Positions 1 through 11,319 of a stretch of 64,000 bases of DNA are shown here, piece by piece (the first letter of the stretch is position 1; every line of letters starts with the position of its first letter). Source of the stretch: Bathymodiolus brooksi (taxonomy: Eukaryota > Mollusca > Bivalvia > Mytilida > Modiolidae). Position numbers and translations under genes: made by a program. Location: contig OY804579.1 in the NCBI GenBank assembly GCA_963680875.1, forward strand, positions 25,281,804 to 25,345,803. Direction: 5' to 3'. A model generated the notes under the pieces. The model was not told where the DNA came from, ran no database searches, and saw only the letters and a list, made by a program, of their open reading frames with translations.

Positions 1-149
1 CTTCCATAGATGCTTCCTACCAAGTTTCAGTTCATTTGGCTGAGAGATTTCAGAGGAGAAGATTAAAATGCGAAAAAGTTAACGGACGATAGACAATGAA
101 CGCCAAGTGATGGCAAAAGCTCACATTGGCAAGGTGAGCTAAAAAAACC
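1..149 (+). repeat. 3' end of a GCTCACC/GGTGAGC interspersed element
   Basis: This is the tail of a repeat family that recurs through the window. It has a 'tttcagagg/agaagatt' segment, then 'gccaagtgatggcaaaagct', then the opposed motifs CTCAC and GGTGAGCT before an A-run. Other tails lie near 13509-13652, 15716-15900 and 23500-23565. The matching 5' head of the family reads roughly 'gaggctc..gagcctgtatcgctcacctg'. The pairing of CTCACCT at the head with AGGTGAGC at the tail suggests short inverted termini. No coding sequence is visible. Confidence 0.7.
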
Positions 150-576
150 ACTTGTCTTTTTGGAAAGTTGCTTGTAAGCTATAGTAAAATTAGTTTTAGA
201 ATCTCTAGCAACACATCATATAAGGTGAATATAATACTGTTTTTCATGTTTTACAGAAAATACTCTGAAATATTCATTTTTTAATTCAAATATACCGGTA
301 TTTTAAAATAAAAAACATGTCAAAGTTAATTGCCTAGAAAATCAATAATAGAAAGCCAGGCACAAAAAACAGAATAAAAACAAAAATGTCCAAGGACAAT
401 GATTTCCTCTTGAAGCTTTGATCAATATAAATGATATCACACATCAGTTCATAGATATAATGAATCACACTTGATTGCATCATTGTGTTACTCACCATAA
501 ACTGCTGTTTTTTATATCATCTTGTATACAATGTCATGTTTGATTTACAAATTAAGGGCTGCTGCATGTGAACAAG
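150..576. other. AT-rich spacer, no feature seen
   Basis: I see no open frame, RNA gene or clear tandem repeat here. The stretch is AT-rich and contains short motifs common in the window, including ACCGGTA and poly-A runs. Confidence 0.5.
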
Positions 577-660
577 TCAAAGTTGAACATGTGTACATTA
601 AAAGCATGTGTGGACACAGTAATTTGCTTGATCCACTGTATTTTAGGTATCAAAAAAGAA
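577..660 (+). repeat. 84-bp block identical to a junction block in copies A and B
   Basis: These 84 bases read the same as 20044-20127 in copy A, and the same block starts near 38533 in copy B. Its left edge (TCAAAGTTGAAC) is the point where homology of copy C to A and B stops (61866). It is followed directly by an interspersed-element head at 661 rather than by the sequence seen in A and B. Confidence 0.75.
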
Positions 661-3600
661 CCAGAGGCTCTCAAGAGCCTGTATCGTTCACCTGGTTATA
701 AAAAAAAACAATTGGTCCTATGTAAAAACTATGTCCTGCAGTGGTAGTCATCTTGAAATTACGATCAACATAAAAAACACAAAGTTTGTAAAGGACCTTC
801 CAATGATTGATGCACAGTTTAGGTTCAATCAGTGCAATAGCTTCAGAGAAGAATATATTTCTGTATTTTCCCCATATGGTCCAGTGTTAATACTATGACC
901 TGTGGTGGCAGCCATCTTGGATTTCCGATCGGCATAGCAAACAGAAACTTTGTAGAGGACCTTCCAATGATCATTCCTGGGCAGTTTGGTTTCAACTGTC
1001 CAAGTGGTTTCAGAGAAGAAGCGTTTTGAAACATTTTTCCCATAGGGTCCAATGTTAAACTAAGTCCTGCCGTAGCTGCCATTTTGAATTTCATATCAGA
1101 ACAAAAAACGTAACGTTTGTAGAGGACCATCCAATGAACATTCATGTACAGTTTGGCTTTAATCATATTTTTAGTTTCTGAGTAGAAGGCATTTGAACAT
1201 TTACCCATAGGGTCCAATGTTAATCTATGTCCTGCGGTGGTGGCCATCTTGGATTTCCGATCGGCATAACAAACGCACACCGTGTAGAGGACCTTCCAAT
1301 GATCATTCCTGGGCAGTTTGGTTTCAATTATCCAAGTGGTTTCAGAGAAGAAGCGTTTTGAAACATTTTCCCCATAGGGTCCAATGTTAAACTAAGTCCT
1401 GCCGTAGCCGCCATTTTGAATTTCATATCGGAATAAAAAACGTAAAGTTTGTAGAGGACCATCCAATGAACATTCATGTACAGTTTGGCTTTAATCATAT
1501 TTGTAGTTTCTGAGTAGAAGGCATTTGAAAATTTTCCCATAGGGTCCAATGTTAATCTATGTCCTGCGGTGATGGCCATCTTGGATTTCCGATCGGCATA
1601 AAAAACACACACCGTGTAGAGGACCTTCCAATGATCATTCCTGGGCAGTTTGGTTTCAATTATCCAAGTGGTTTCAGAGAAGAAGCGTTTTGAAACATTT
1701 TTCCAATAGGGTTCAATGTTAAACTAAGTCCTGCCGTAGCCGCCATTTTGAATTTCATATCGGAATAAAAAACCTAAAGTTTGTAGAGGACCATTCAATG
1801 AACATTCATGTACAGTTTTCCTTTAATCATATTTGTAGTTTTTGAGAAGAAGGCATTTGAACATTTTCACATAGGGTCTAATGTTAATCTATGTCCTGCG
1901 GTGGCGGCCATCTTGAATTTTCGATCGGCATAAAAAAAACAGAAACTTTGTAGAGGACCTTCCAATGATCATTCCTGGGCAGTTTGGTTTCAATTGTCCA
2001 AGTGGTTTCAGAGAAGAAGCGTTTTGAAACATTTTCCCCATAGGGTCCAATGATAAACTAAGTTCTGCCGTAGCCGCCATTTTCAATTTCATATCGGAAC
2101 AAAAAACGTAAAGTTTGTAGAGGACCATCCAATGAACATTCATGTACATATTGGCTTTAATAATATTTGTAGTTTCTGAGAAGAAGGCATTTGAACATTT
2201 TCCCATAAGGTCCAATGTTAATCTATGTATTGCGGTGGCAGCCATCTTGGATTTCCAATCGGCATAAAAAACAGAAAATTTGTAGAGGACCTTCCAATGA
2301 TCATTCCTGGGCAGTTTGGTTTCAACTGTCCTAGTGGTTTCAGAGAAGAAGCGTTTTGAAACATTTTTCCCATAGGGTCCAATGTTAAACAAGGTCCTGC
2401 CGTAGCCGCCATTTTGAATTTCATATCGGAACAAAAAACGTAAAGTTTGTAGAGGACCATCCAATGAACATTCATGTACAGTTTGGCTTTAATCATATTT
2501 GTAGTTTCTGAGAAGAAGGCATTTGAACATTTTCCCATAGGGTCCAATGTTAATCTATGTCCTGCGGTGGCGACCATCTTGGATTTCCGATCGGCATAAA
2601 AAACACACACCGTGTAGAGGACCTTCCAATGATCATTCCTGGGCAGTTAGGTTTCAACTGTTCTAGTGGTTTCAGAGAAGAAGCGTTTTGAAACATTTTC
2701 CCCATAGGGTCCAATCTTAAACTAGGTCCTGCAGTAGCCGCCATTTTGAATTTCATATCGGAACAAAAAAGGTAAAGTTTGTAGAGGACCATCCAATGAA
2801 CATTCATGTACAGTTTGGCTTTAATCATATTTGTAGTTTCTGAGAAGAAGACATTTGAACATTTTCCCATAGGGTCCAATGTTAATCTATGTCCTGTGGT
2901 GGCGACCATCTTGGATTTCTGATCGGCATAAAAAACATAAAATTTGTAGAGGACCTTCCAATGATCATTCCTGGGTAGTTTGGTTTCAACTGTCCAAGTG
3001 GTTTCAGAGAAGAAGCATTTTGAAACATTTTTCCCATAGGGTCCAATGTTAAACTAAGTCCTGCCGTAGCTGCCATTTTGAATTTCATACCGGAACAAAA
3101 AACCTTAAGTTTGTAGAGGACCATCTAATGAACATTCATGTACAGTTTGGCTTTAATCATATTTGTAGTTTCTGAGAAGAAGGCATTTGAATATTTTCCC
3201 ATAGGGTCCAATGTTAATCTATGTCCTGTGGTGGCGACCATCTTGGATTTCTGATCGGCATAAAAAACATAAAATTTGTAGAGGACCTTCCAATGATCAT
3301 TCCTGGGTAGTTTGGTTTCAACTGTCCAAGTGGTTTCAGAGAAGAAGCATTTTGAAACATTTTCCCCATAGGGTCCAATGTTAAACTAAGTCCTGCCGTA
3401 GCTGCCATTTTGAATTTCATACCGGAACAAAAAACCTTAAGTTTGTAGAGGACCATCTAATGAACATTCATGTACAGTTTGGCTTTAATCATATTTGTAG
3501 TTTCTGAGAAGAAGGCATTTGAATATTTTCCCATAGGGTCCAATGTTAATCTATGTCCTGCGGTGGCGGCCATCTTGGATTTCCGATCGGCATAAAAAAC

Positions 3601-3985
3601 AGAAACTTTGTAGAGGACCTTCCAATGATCATTCCTGGGCAGTTTGGTTTCAACTGTCCAAGTGGTTTTAGAGAAGAAGCATTTTGAAACATTTTTCCCA
3701 TAGGGTCCAATGTTAAACTAAGTCCTGCCGTAGCCGCCATTTAGAATTTCATATCGGAACAAAAAACCTTAAGATTGTAGAGGACCATCCAATGAACATT
3801 CATGTACAGTTTGGCTTTAATCATATTTGTAGTTTCTGAGAAGAAGGCATTTTTCCATAGGGTCCAATGTTAATCTATGTCCTGCGGTGGCGGCCATCTT
3901 GGATTTCCGATCGGCATAAAAAACAGTAACTTGGTAAAGGACATTCCAATGATCATTCCTGTACAGTTTGGGTTCAGTCAGTTAA
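661..3985 (+). repeat. Interspersed-element head plus 332-bp dimeric tandem array
   Basis: A head with GAGGCTCTCAAGAGCCTG at 665-682 is followed from about 786 by roughly nine to ten tandem units of about 332 bp. Successive GTAGAGGACCTTCC starts near 952 and 1284 give the period. Each unit is two diverged halves of about 166 bp. One half carries 'accttccaatgatcattcct' and the other 'accatccaatgaacattcat', and both share AGGGTCCAATGTTAA and GCCATNTTG. Minus-strand frames stay partly open only because the repeat is homogeneous. The element's usual tail is missing and the array runs into the 21-bp satellite. Confidence 0.85.
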
Positions 3986-3989
3986 TTAG

Positions 3990-5350
3990 TGTCAATACTA
4001 TATTATAAACTGTCAATACTATATTCTAAACTGTCAATACTATATTATAAACTGTCAATACTATATTATTAACTGTCAATACTATATTATAAACTGTCAA
4101 TACTATATTATAAACTGTCAATACTATATTATTAACTGTCAATACTATATTATAAACTGTCAATACTATATTATAAACTGTCAATACTATATTATAAACT
4201 GTCAATACTATATTATTAACTGTCAATACTATATTATAAACTGTCAATACTATATTATAAACTGTCAATACTATATTATAAACTGTCAATACTATATTAT
4301 AAACTGTCAATACTATATTATAAACTGTCAATACTATATTATAAACTGTCAATACTATATTATAAACTGTCAATACTATATTATTAACTGTCAATACTAT
4401 ATTATAAACTGTCAATACTATATCATAAACTGTCAATACTATATTATAAACTGTCAATACTATATTATAAACTGTCAATACTATATTATAAACTGTCAAT
4501 ACTATATTATAAACTGTCAATACTATATTATAAACTGTCAATACTATATTATTAACTGTCAATACTATATTATAAACTGTCAATACTATATTATAAACTG
4601 TCAATACTATATTATAAACTGTCAAAACTATATTATAAACTGTCAATACTATATTATTAACTGTCAATACTATATTATAAACTGTCAATACTATATTATA
4701 AACTGTCAATACTATATTATAAACTGTCAATACTATATTATTAACTGTCAATACTATATTATAAACTGTCAATACTATATTATAAACTGTCAATACTATA
4801 TTATAAACTGTCAATACTATATTATAAACTGTCAATACTATATTATAAACTGTCAATACTATATTATAAACTGTCAATACTATATTATAAACTGTCAATA
4901 CTATATTATTAACTGTCAATACTATATTATAAACTGTCAATACTATATTATAAACTGTCAATACTATATTATAAACTGTCAATACTATATTATAAACTGT
5001 CAATACTATATTATTAACTGTCAATACTATATTATAAACTGTCAATACTATATTATTAACTGTCAATACTATATTATTAACTGTCAATACTATATTATTA
5101 ACTGTCAATACTATATTATAAACTGTCAATACTATATTATTAACTGTCAATACTATATTATTAACAGTCAATACTATATTATAAACTGTCAATACTATAT
5201 TATAAACTGTCAATACTATATTATAAACTGTCAATACTATATTATCAACTGTCAATACTATATTATAAACTGTCAATACTATATTATTAACTGTCAATAC
5301 TATATTATAAACTGTCAATACTATATTATCAACTGTCAATACTATATTAT
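3990..5350 (+). repeat. 21-bp satellite, about 65 units
   Basis: The unit is CTGTCAATACTATATTATAAA, 21 bp, nearly perfect for 1.36 kb. The main variation is at the last positions (ATTATAAAC, ATTATTAAC or ATTATCAAC), with rare substitutions such as GTCAAAAC near 4622 and ATATCATAA near 4433. Because 21 is a multiple of three, a 452-residue minus-strand frame of NIVLTVY repeats stays open; it is not a gene. Copies B and C retain only about two units at the matching place (24447-24481 and 42938-42972). Confidence 0.95.
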
Positions 5351-6453
5351 CAGTCCCTGAAATGGACGGTCGCCCAGTCGCCAAATGCGACTAATATCTT
5401 ATTCAGGTGACCAAAAGCTGCTCCAATATAGGTAGTCACTGGCCCAACAACCGAAACCGGACATAAACTGTAACTTCAACGGTAGATAACTCTTCTGTTC
5501 TAGTCAAAAACGGTTTGTTACGAGCACAGCGATTGGTCCAAATACATTTTTGTAGCCAATGAATACACAGCTAATGTAATTTACTGTTCTCCCCAATTAT
5601 TTATTTTTATCGAGCCAATCAATACACGTTTCCTACACGTTTTCATGTAATACACAAGTATTCACTAAATATTAGAAAAGAAACATGTTTTTTTGTTTCT
5701 TTATGATTTAATTATTAAAATTACGGACGAAGTGGAAAGTTGTGAACAATAAAGAGAATTCTGTCGACTTATAATGTTTGCGATCTGGTATCTTCCACGG
5801 TTCGGAAATTTATTCATTCAATCTGCTGCAAAATGTACATGTACGAATTTCATTTTACAGAAATCGGAAACCTTTTTGTGTCAATCCTTAGGTAGTCATT
5901 GAAAAACTTTTCCCCAACAACAGAGAGAACACGGCTACATTTTAATGACAATTGGGAGTGTTTTCTTTTTTGGAACCAGAACATTTGTTTACAAATTAAA
6001 AAATAACAGGAAAAGTTAACAGTTGTTTATATAACAGAAAATGACAGCACCGTTTTTTATTTCAACAAAGTGAGATACTCGTTTGGAATGAATAACCAAC
6101 TGACATTACCCCGAACTGAGAGGTTATTTTACTTTAAAATCATTTCCTCATAGTGGATTGAAACAAGTGATGTCACGCTTCACTTTGGGGAGTACAAGAG
6201 TGGTCCTTTTAGTGCCATTAGTCTACTATTTTTCGGATGTCTTTAATGTGATCATGGCATTGATCTCCCCTTACACAAACCAGCCTATTATTGTCCCCAT
6301 CCGATGGACTAGCATCGTTTCTTGAGACCACCCTATCCAATGGCGTCAAGGTTGTCGAAAAGGTTATAACAAGTAAATTCAGGTTTCATTTGATAGCAAT
6401 TTATGCATTGGGGTGTTTTCGCAATTTCAGCTGCACACCTGTACCAAAATTAC
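5351..6453. other. Single-copy-like part of the unit, no gene recognised
   Basis: This stretch repeats at 24482-25714 and 42973-44205 but shows no long frame. Copies B and C hold two short segments missing from A: about 49 bp starting near 24591, and about 85 bp near 25108-25195. It includes CRE-like TGACATCA and TGATGTCA words near 6170 (their function is unproven). Confidence 0.5.
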
Positions 6454-6538
6454 CTTGAAGAGCCATCTGGCCTCGGTAAATATAATGTTCCTGGGTTAAT
6501 AAATCCTTGCACAGTGTATCCACCTCATTAAAAGTCAT
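6454..6538 (-). CDS. Candidate short exon, copy A
   Basis: On the minus strand an ATG at 6538 opens a frame starting MTFNEVDTLCKD and containing YIYRGQMALQ. It then meets a good splice-donor context, G|GTAATTT, with the exon ending at 6454 in phase 1. Without splicing the frame continues to a stop near 6404, giving about 46 residues. I do not recognise the protein and see no signal peptide. An acceptor joining it in phase to the mucin exon upstream was not found, because the possible entries hit stops. The codon-like composition is the main support, and it could be chance. Confidence 0.2.
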
Positions 6539-6548
6539 TAATTGTATA

Positions 6549-6585
6549 CTGTCAATACCATATTATCAGCTGTCAATACTATATA
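6549..6585 (+). repeat. Isolated fragment of the 21-bp satellite
   Basis: Two diverged satellite units (CTGTCAATACCATATTATCA and CTGTCAATACTATATAA) lie 1.2 kb from the main array, directly before the foldback element. They recur near 25810 and 44300 in B and C. They imply the satellite tract once extended here and was split by later sequence. Confidence 0.8.
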
Positions 6586-6596
6586 AATAACATATA

Positions 6597-7054
6597 GTTG
6601 ATAGGGTAATAGATCAGATTGCTACCCTGAGAAAAACATTGTCAACCGAGGCGAAGCCGAGGTTGACAATGTCTTTTTCGAAGGGTAACAATATACATTT
6701 ACGGCCCTCTGTGTAGGGAAACATTCAGATTTGTCAACCTGAGGGAGAAGTTGTTTTCCCCTAGGGCTTGCCCGTGGGAAAACAACCCCCTGAGGGTTGA
6801 CAAATCTGGATGTTTCCCTACACAAGAGGGCCGTAATTGTTTTATTATATTTTTGCCAATGTTTTATAGGTTATCTCCCTTGTGGGGGAAAATTGGGTTG
6901 TTCGGCGGGGAACAATAGGGTTGTTTCCCGGCAGTGCAAATTTTGGCAAAACATCTCAATTATTTTATTATCACATGACTAATTTAATCCAATCAAAATC
7001 TATCATATAGATTAAAATATAATAATGATTAATCTGATCTATCACCCTCTCAAC
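6597..7054. mobile_element. Foldback (hairpin) element, copy A
   Basis: Terminal inverted repeats at 6597-6620 (GTTGATAGGGTAATAGATCA..) and 7031-7054 match at nearly every position and are flanked by TA on both sides. Inside lie a short perfect hairpin at 6636-6672 (ACATTGTCAACC facing GGTTGACAATGT) and a long one at 6699-6836 (TTACGGCCCTCT facing its complement, including the GATTTGTCAACC arm). There is no transposase. The structure fits a non-autonomous DNA element with possible TA target duplication. Hairpin arms create the spurious frames on both strands. Confidence 0.75.
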
Positions 7055-7270
7055 TACATGTACATTTTTTTTTGTATATGTTATTTAATTTATTATACTG
7101 AATGTTTTCACTTTCTCGTTTGCAATGATGTTTATGTCTATAAATCCATTTATTGACCGAAATGGTAGGCAATAATTAATTGTTTTATCATTTTTCAATA
7201 TTATTATTTAAAGTAATATTACACCAGTTTTGGGTGAAGAAAATTTGTCCCTGAAATATCAATTTGGAAT

Positions 7271-7441
7271 ATGGCGGTACCTTTACTAAGCTATTCATGC
7301 ATGTTTCAAGTCGAAATGTGTTCCCAACAACTAGAAATCTACAAATCCGTGTGCATGTTTATCGTCTTCGCCATTGTTGTGGAGACTTTCGGTTGTTTTG
7401 TTCCGATGATTGCCGATCATGACCTCGTGAAGAAAAGTTAA
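7271..7441 (+). CDS. Small ORF with a membrane segment, copy A
   Basis: ATG at 7271 sits in a reasonable start context (GGAATATGG) and opens a 56-residue frame. It reads MAVPLLSYSCMF.., then EIYKSVCMFIVFAIVVETFG, a likely transmembrane helix, then CFVPMIADHDLVKKS and a stop. The pattern of a charged residue, one hydrophobic helix and a Pro-containing end resembles the first helix of ZIP (SLC39) zinc transporters, but this is a weak resemblance from memory. It may be a first exon ending at AAAA|GTTAAA, or a stand-alone remnant. It lies in a segment bracketed by satellite fragments, so it may have arrived with an insertion. No downstream exon was identified. Confidence 0.3.
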   Translation: MAVPLLSYSCMFQVEMCSQQLEIYKSVCMFIVFAIVVETFGCFVPMIADHDLVKKS

Positions 7442-7804
7442 ACAATCATGGATGCTTCGTAAGCATGCACACATTCCTGACAATGATTATTAAGGAATCT
7501 GTCTGTTTGCAATTATTCTTATGTTGTACACACGGAATATATATACAATGTATATATATTTTTTTTCATCAACTGAACAGTGCGCATGAGCGATAATCTC
7601 CCCAAAAGAGTTCAAATCTCGGGTCACGCGCATATCATTTGCATTACTGTACGGGAAAACAGAATTATCTGTTGTCAAATATTTTGCGATTTGTTCTTAA
7701 AATCTGCTTTTGAGTGGATTTTTAATGTTATGCAGTTGATTTTAGTTAAAATTAAGTGAAAATATTTAATAAAAAAAATCCAAGATATTTGCCTTTCATA
7801 TTAC

Positions 7805-7965
7805 TTTAAATATTAAAATTTTATAAAAAAAAAAATTTGAAATTTGAAATTTTATGAAAACGGAAATTTTTGGAAAATATTGATTTTTTTTTGAAAATTT
7901 AGAATTTTCTATAAATTTTGAAAATTTTGAATTTTTTAGAAATTTTATGAAATTTTTTACCTTTA
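7805..7965. repeat. AT-rich low-complexity tract
   Basis: Irregular GAAATTTT and TTGAAAATTT repeats. The counterparts are near 27070-27220 in B and 45575-45720 in C. Long frames there consist almost only of F, K and I codons and are not genes. Confidence 0.8.
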
Positions 7966-8099
7966 TTTGTATATTGCATGGGTGTTGCTAAATGAGAGGG
8001 TGACAGTAAAAAAATTGTTACTCACAAAGCCATGTGTCCGAGCAGAATGTTACCCTCGTCTTATCCAATAAAATTACAGCTTACATACATGAAGTATAA

Positions 8100-8190
8100 T
8101 AATATATCATAAACTGTCAATACTATATTATTAAACAATACTATATTATAAACTGTCAATACTATATAATTATAAACTGTCAATATTTTT
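8100..8190 (+). repeat. Second isolated satellite fragment
   Basis: Three to four diverged units of the 21-bp satellite (..AAACTGTCAATACTATATTAT..) ending in a T-run. They recur near 27358-27445 and 45862-45950. Together with 6549-6585 and the main array they bracket two segments (5351-6548 and 6586-8100). Confidence 0.85.
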
Positions 8191-8599
8191 TTTTAGAACA
8201 TCTTCATCAGAAACATCAGACTACACCTCTTTTAATATCATAAACATAAGAAAAGTAATGAGTGCATAAAGTAGGCTAATACAGGAAGGAAGAATACCAT
8301 ACATGCTGTGAAAACACCCATATACATGAATAACAACATGCCCTAAAGTTTTAATATGTGACAATGATTATAGGAAGTTGTCTAGAAGCTCATATATCAA
8401 TAAAAACATGTGTGGATAATAGACTTTAGAACTTTAGAACAACGATAAACAAGTTTCAAATGCTGACAAATTAATAATATCAGAAGGCAATCAAGTGAAA
8501 ACATAATCTTTTCTTCCACAATAGACATATAAACTTGATCAAAAGTTGAAATGTTAAGATGTGCTCTATAGCTTAATTAGCATAATAGCTAAAATGATC

Positions 8600-9760
8600 A
8601 AATAACAAGCTACGATGAGATTTACACGTAAAGCAACATAAAAACTTGACTAAATGACAAGCTATGATGAGCTCTACACATAGAGGAACACACAAACTTG
8701 ATCAAATAGCAAGCTATGATGAGCTCTATAGATAGAGGAACACACACACTTGATCAAATGACAAGCTATGATGAGATCTACATGTAGAGGAGCACGAACT
8801 TGATCAAATAACAAGCTATGATGAGATCTACATGTAGAGGAACACAAACTTGATCAAATAACAAGCTATGATGAGATCTATAGGTAGAGGAACACACAAA
8901 CTTGATCAAATAACAAGCTATGACGAGATCTATAGGTAGAGGAACACACTAACTTGATCAAATAACAAACTCTGTGAGCTCTATAGGCAGAGGAACACAC
9001 AAACTTGATAAAATAACAAGCTATGATGAGTTCTACATGTAGAGGAACACACACACTTGATCAAATAACAAGCTAAGATGAGATCTATAGGTAGAGGAAC
9101 ACACTAACTTGATCAAATAACAAACTCTGTGAGCTCTATAGGCAGAGGAACACACAAACTTGATCAAATAACAAGCTATGATGAGTTCTACATGTAGAGG
9201 AACACACACACTTGATCAAATAACAAGCTATGATGAGATCTATAGGTAGAGGAACACACTAACTTGATCAAATAACAAACTCTGTGAGCTCTATAGGCAG
9301 AGGAACACACAAACCTGATAAAATAACAAGCTATGATGAGCTCTATAGGCAAAGGAACACACAAACTTGATCAAATAACAAGCTATGATGAGCTCTATAG
9401 GCAAAGGAACACACAAACTTGATCAAATAACAAGCTATGATGAGCTCTATAGGCAGAGGAACACACAAACTTGATCAAATAACAAACACTGTGAGCTCTA
9501 TAGGCAGAGGAACACACAAACTTGATAAAATAACAAGCCATGATGAGCTCTATAGGCAAAGGAACACACAAACTTGATCAAATGACAAGCTATTGTGAGC
9601 TCTACATGTAGAGGAACACACAAACTTGATCAAATAACAAGCTATGATGAGCTCTATAGGTAGAGGAACATACAAACTTGATCAAATGACAAGCTATGAT
9701 GAGTTCTACATGTAGAGGAACACTAACTTGATCAAATAACAAGCTATGATGAGATGAATA
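8600..9760 (+). repeat. 52-bp minisatellite, about 22 units, copy A
   Basis: Units of about 52-53 bp read 'acttgatcaaataacaagct', then ATGATGAGCTCTATAGG, then CAGAGGAACACACAA. Subtypes differ in GAGATCTACATGTAG against GAGCTCTATAGGCAG, and some units carry AACACTGTGAG instead of AGCTATGATGAG. In the minus-strand gene it lies downstream of the mucin exon. Frames through it are by-products. Confidence 0.9.
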
Positions 9761-9913
9761 GGTAATTGTTCAAGCAATTTTACAGCACATTCCAATGATA
9801 CATTAACATAGCAATCATACAGAAGATTTATTTACTATGGTATATTTCTAAGCACAAACAACTAGAGCATGATATGAATGGATGAAACATACAAAATGTA
9901 TGAAAGAACAAAC

Positions 9914-10108
9914 CTGTTTCAATTCCTTGAATAATAACATGATGAACAGCATCAGAAGTTGTAGCCTCAGAAGGTTTGTAATAGACTACAGATTTGACAG
10001 TAGAGATTGTTGTTGATGATGTCAGATCGGTAGTGGTTGTGGTAGGTTGTACGGTTGATGTGGTTGGAGTGGTAGGTTTAGCTGTTGTTGTGGTGGTTGT
10101 CAGCATAC
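9914..10108 (-). CDS. Threonine-rich mucin-like exon, copy A
   Basis: Minus-strand exon of 195 bp, bounded by an acceptor (TATAAAG|GTATGC at 10108) and a donor (ACAG|GTTTGT after 9914), phase 1 at both ends. Its 64 full codons start MLTTTTTTAKPTTPTTSTVQ; 23 residues are Thr, with Pro and Ser. They end SDAVHHVIIQGIET. Such Thr/Pro/Ser stretches are typical O-glycosylated linkers of secreted or surface proteins. It joins the CTLD exons upstream in frame (..YICQF-R-MLTTT..). No cysteine or membrane segment is present. That it is translated is inferred from frame and splice-site conservation in three copies. Confidence 0.7.
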
Positions 10109-10269
10109 CTTTATACATAAAATAAACGGGTAATTAACAGCCAAAAAATATTTGAAGCAAAAGAGTTGTCAGAAATGGCATTCATAATAGCCAAAACTTA
10201 TGATACGATATGAAACAAGAGGCCAGAAAAAAACATTGATACTGTAAAAGTCAAATATGTATATTATAA

Positions 10270-10760
10270 CCAGAGGCTCACAGATTCTATATCGCTCATC
10301 TGATTATCATAAATATTTTTGTAGTTTCTAAGAGAAAGCCAATAGGGTCCTAGACTAAAACCTAATACTGCAGTGGCTGCCATATTCGATTTCTGATGCC
10401 TAAAAATTCCAAGTTTTGTAAGAGACCATGTGCAATTCTTGTACAGTGTGAGTTCAATCATTCATGCTGCTAGTTCCTATTAATAAAAAGTGTTTATTCA
10501 TTTTCCTCTTGTGCTGTAATTAATAATTTGTTAAAAACTAATAAGTCCTGTGTTGGCAGCTATCTTGAATTTCAGATCCACATAAATAATTCAAGAGACC
10601 ATCTAATGACCATTCATATATAGTTTGGATTCAATCTTGTTTGTTGTTTCTCAGAAAAAGCTATTGTTCATTTATCCATAGCCTGGCATAGGGTCCATTA
10701 GTAATGGCTAAGCCCTGCAGAAGCTTTTTATTTGTTATCCCATAAGGTCCAAATATTAGA
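10270..10760 (+). repeat. Truncated GCTCACC-family element in the lectin-mucin intron
   Basis: The head reads CAGAGGCTCACAGATTCTAT, then ATCGCTCATCTG, followed by two or three diverged units related to the 166-bp half unit (AGGGTCC.., CTGCCAT.TTCGATTTC). No tail is seen. Counterparts lie near 29115-29600 and 47620-48110. Confidence 0.65.
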
Positions 10761-11319
10761 AAAAGGCAACACATAGCAAAGCATGATATGACCACAGCGT
10801 GTTGTCAAAGGGAAAGTTGAACAAGCGTATATTAAAAAAAAGCATGGACACAGTATTTTGCTTGACACAGTAAGTTGCTGGACACAATTACATGTTGGAC
10901 AGAGTACATTTTGGACATTTATCTTGCTTTGCGTTTTTTACGCTATGAAAACGAGTATAAACACATGTATTATCAGATCAGTGTACACATTACGCATACA
11001 TATTGCTGTGTAAGCAAACTTTCCAAATTCGGAGCGTACTTGTACAGTCGTGTACATAACAATACATTTTTGTCTTTGAAAAATTCCCCGTAATTACTTC
11101 CCTTTATACTTTTCGAAGGAGAGAGCGTATACATCTGAGGGGTACCGAATGTTTGCCTTTCTAAGCATCGATGTCAAAAGAGATCTGATTGCATGTTTAC
11201 GATAAATCATCCCATCGTGGTCAATATTACAAATAAATGCGGTTTACGTAATAAGTAAGAACTAAGACGAAAGTAAATTTGGGAACACGTTGTTCGTTGA
11301 AAATGAGGGATTACCGAAA

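Noticed and set aside
843..3740. Series of 64-191-residue minus-strand frames rich in MAATAG..LTLDPMGK
   Set aside because: They repeat with the 332-bp array, are cut by stops at unit boundaries and have no splice or start signals.
4026..5384. 452-residue minus-strand open frame of NIVLTVY repeats
   Set aside because: It is the translation of a 21-bp satellite whose length is a multiple of three. It has no start context and no non-repeat protein sequence.
6622..6982. Two overlapping frames on opposite strands of 67 and 61 residues
   Set aside because: They arise from the arms of the foldback hairpins and share no protein features.
3990..9760. Regular repeats that might suggest a CRISPR array
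   Set aside because: The units are contiguous with no unique spacers, and the DNA is eukaryotic. They are satellites and minisatellites.
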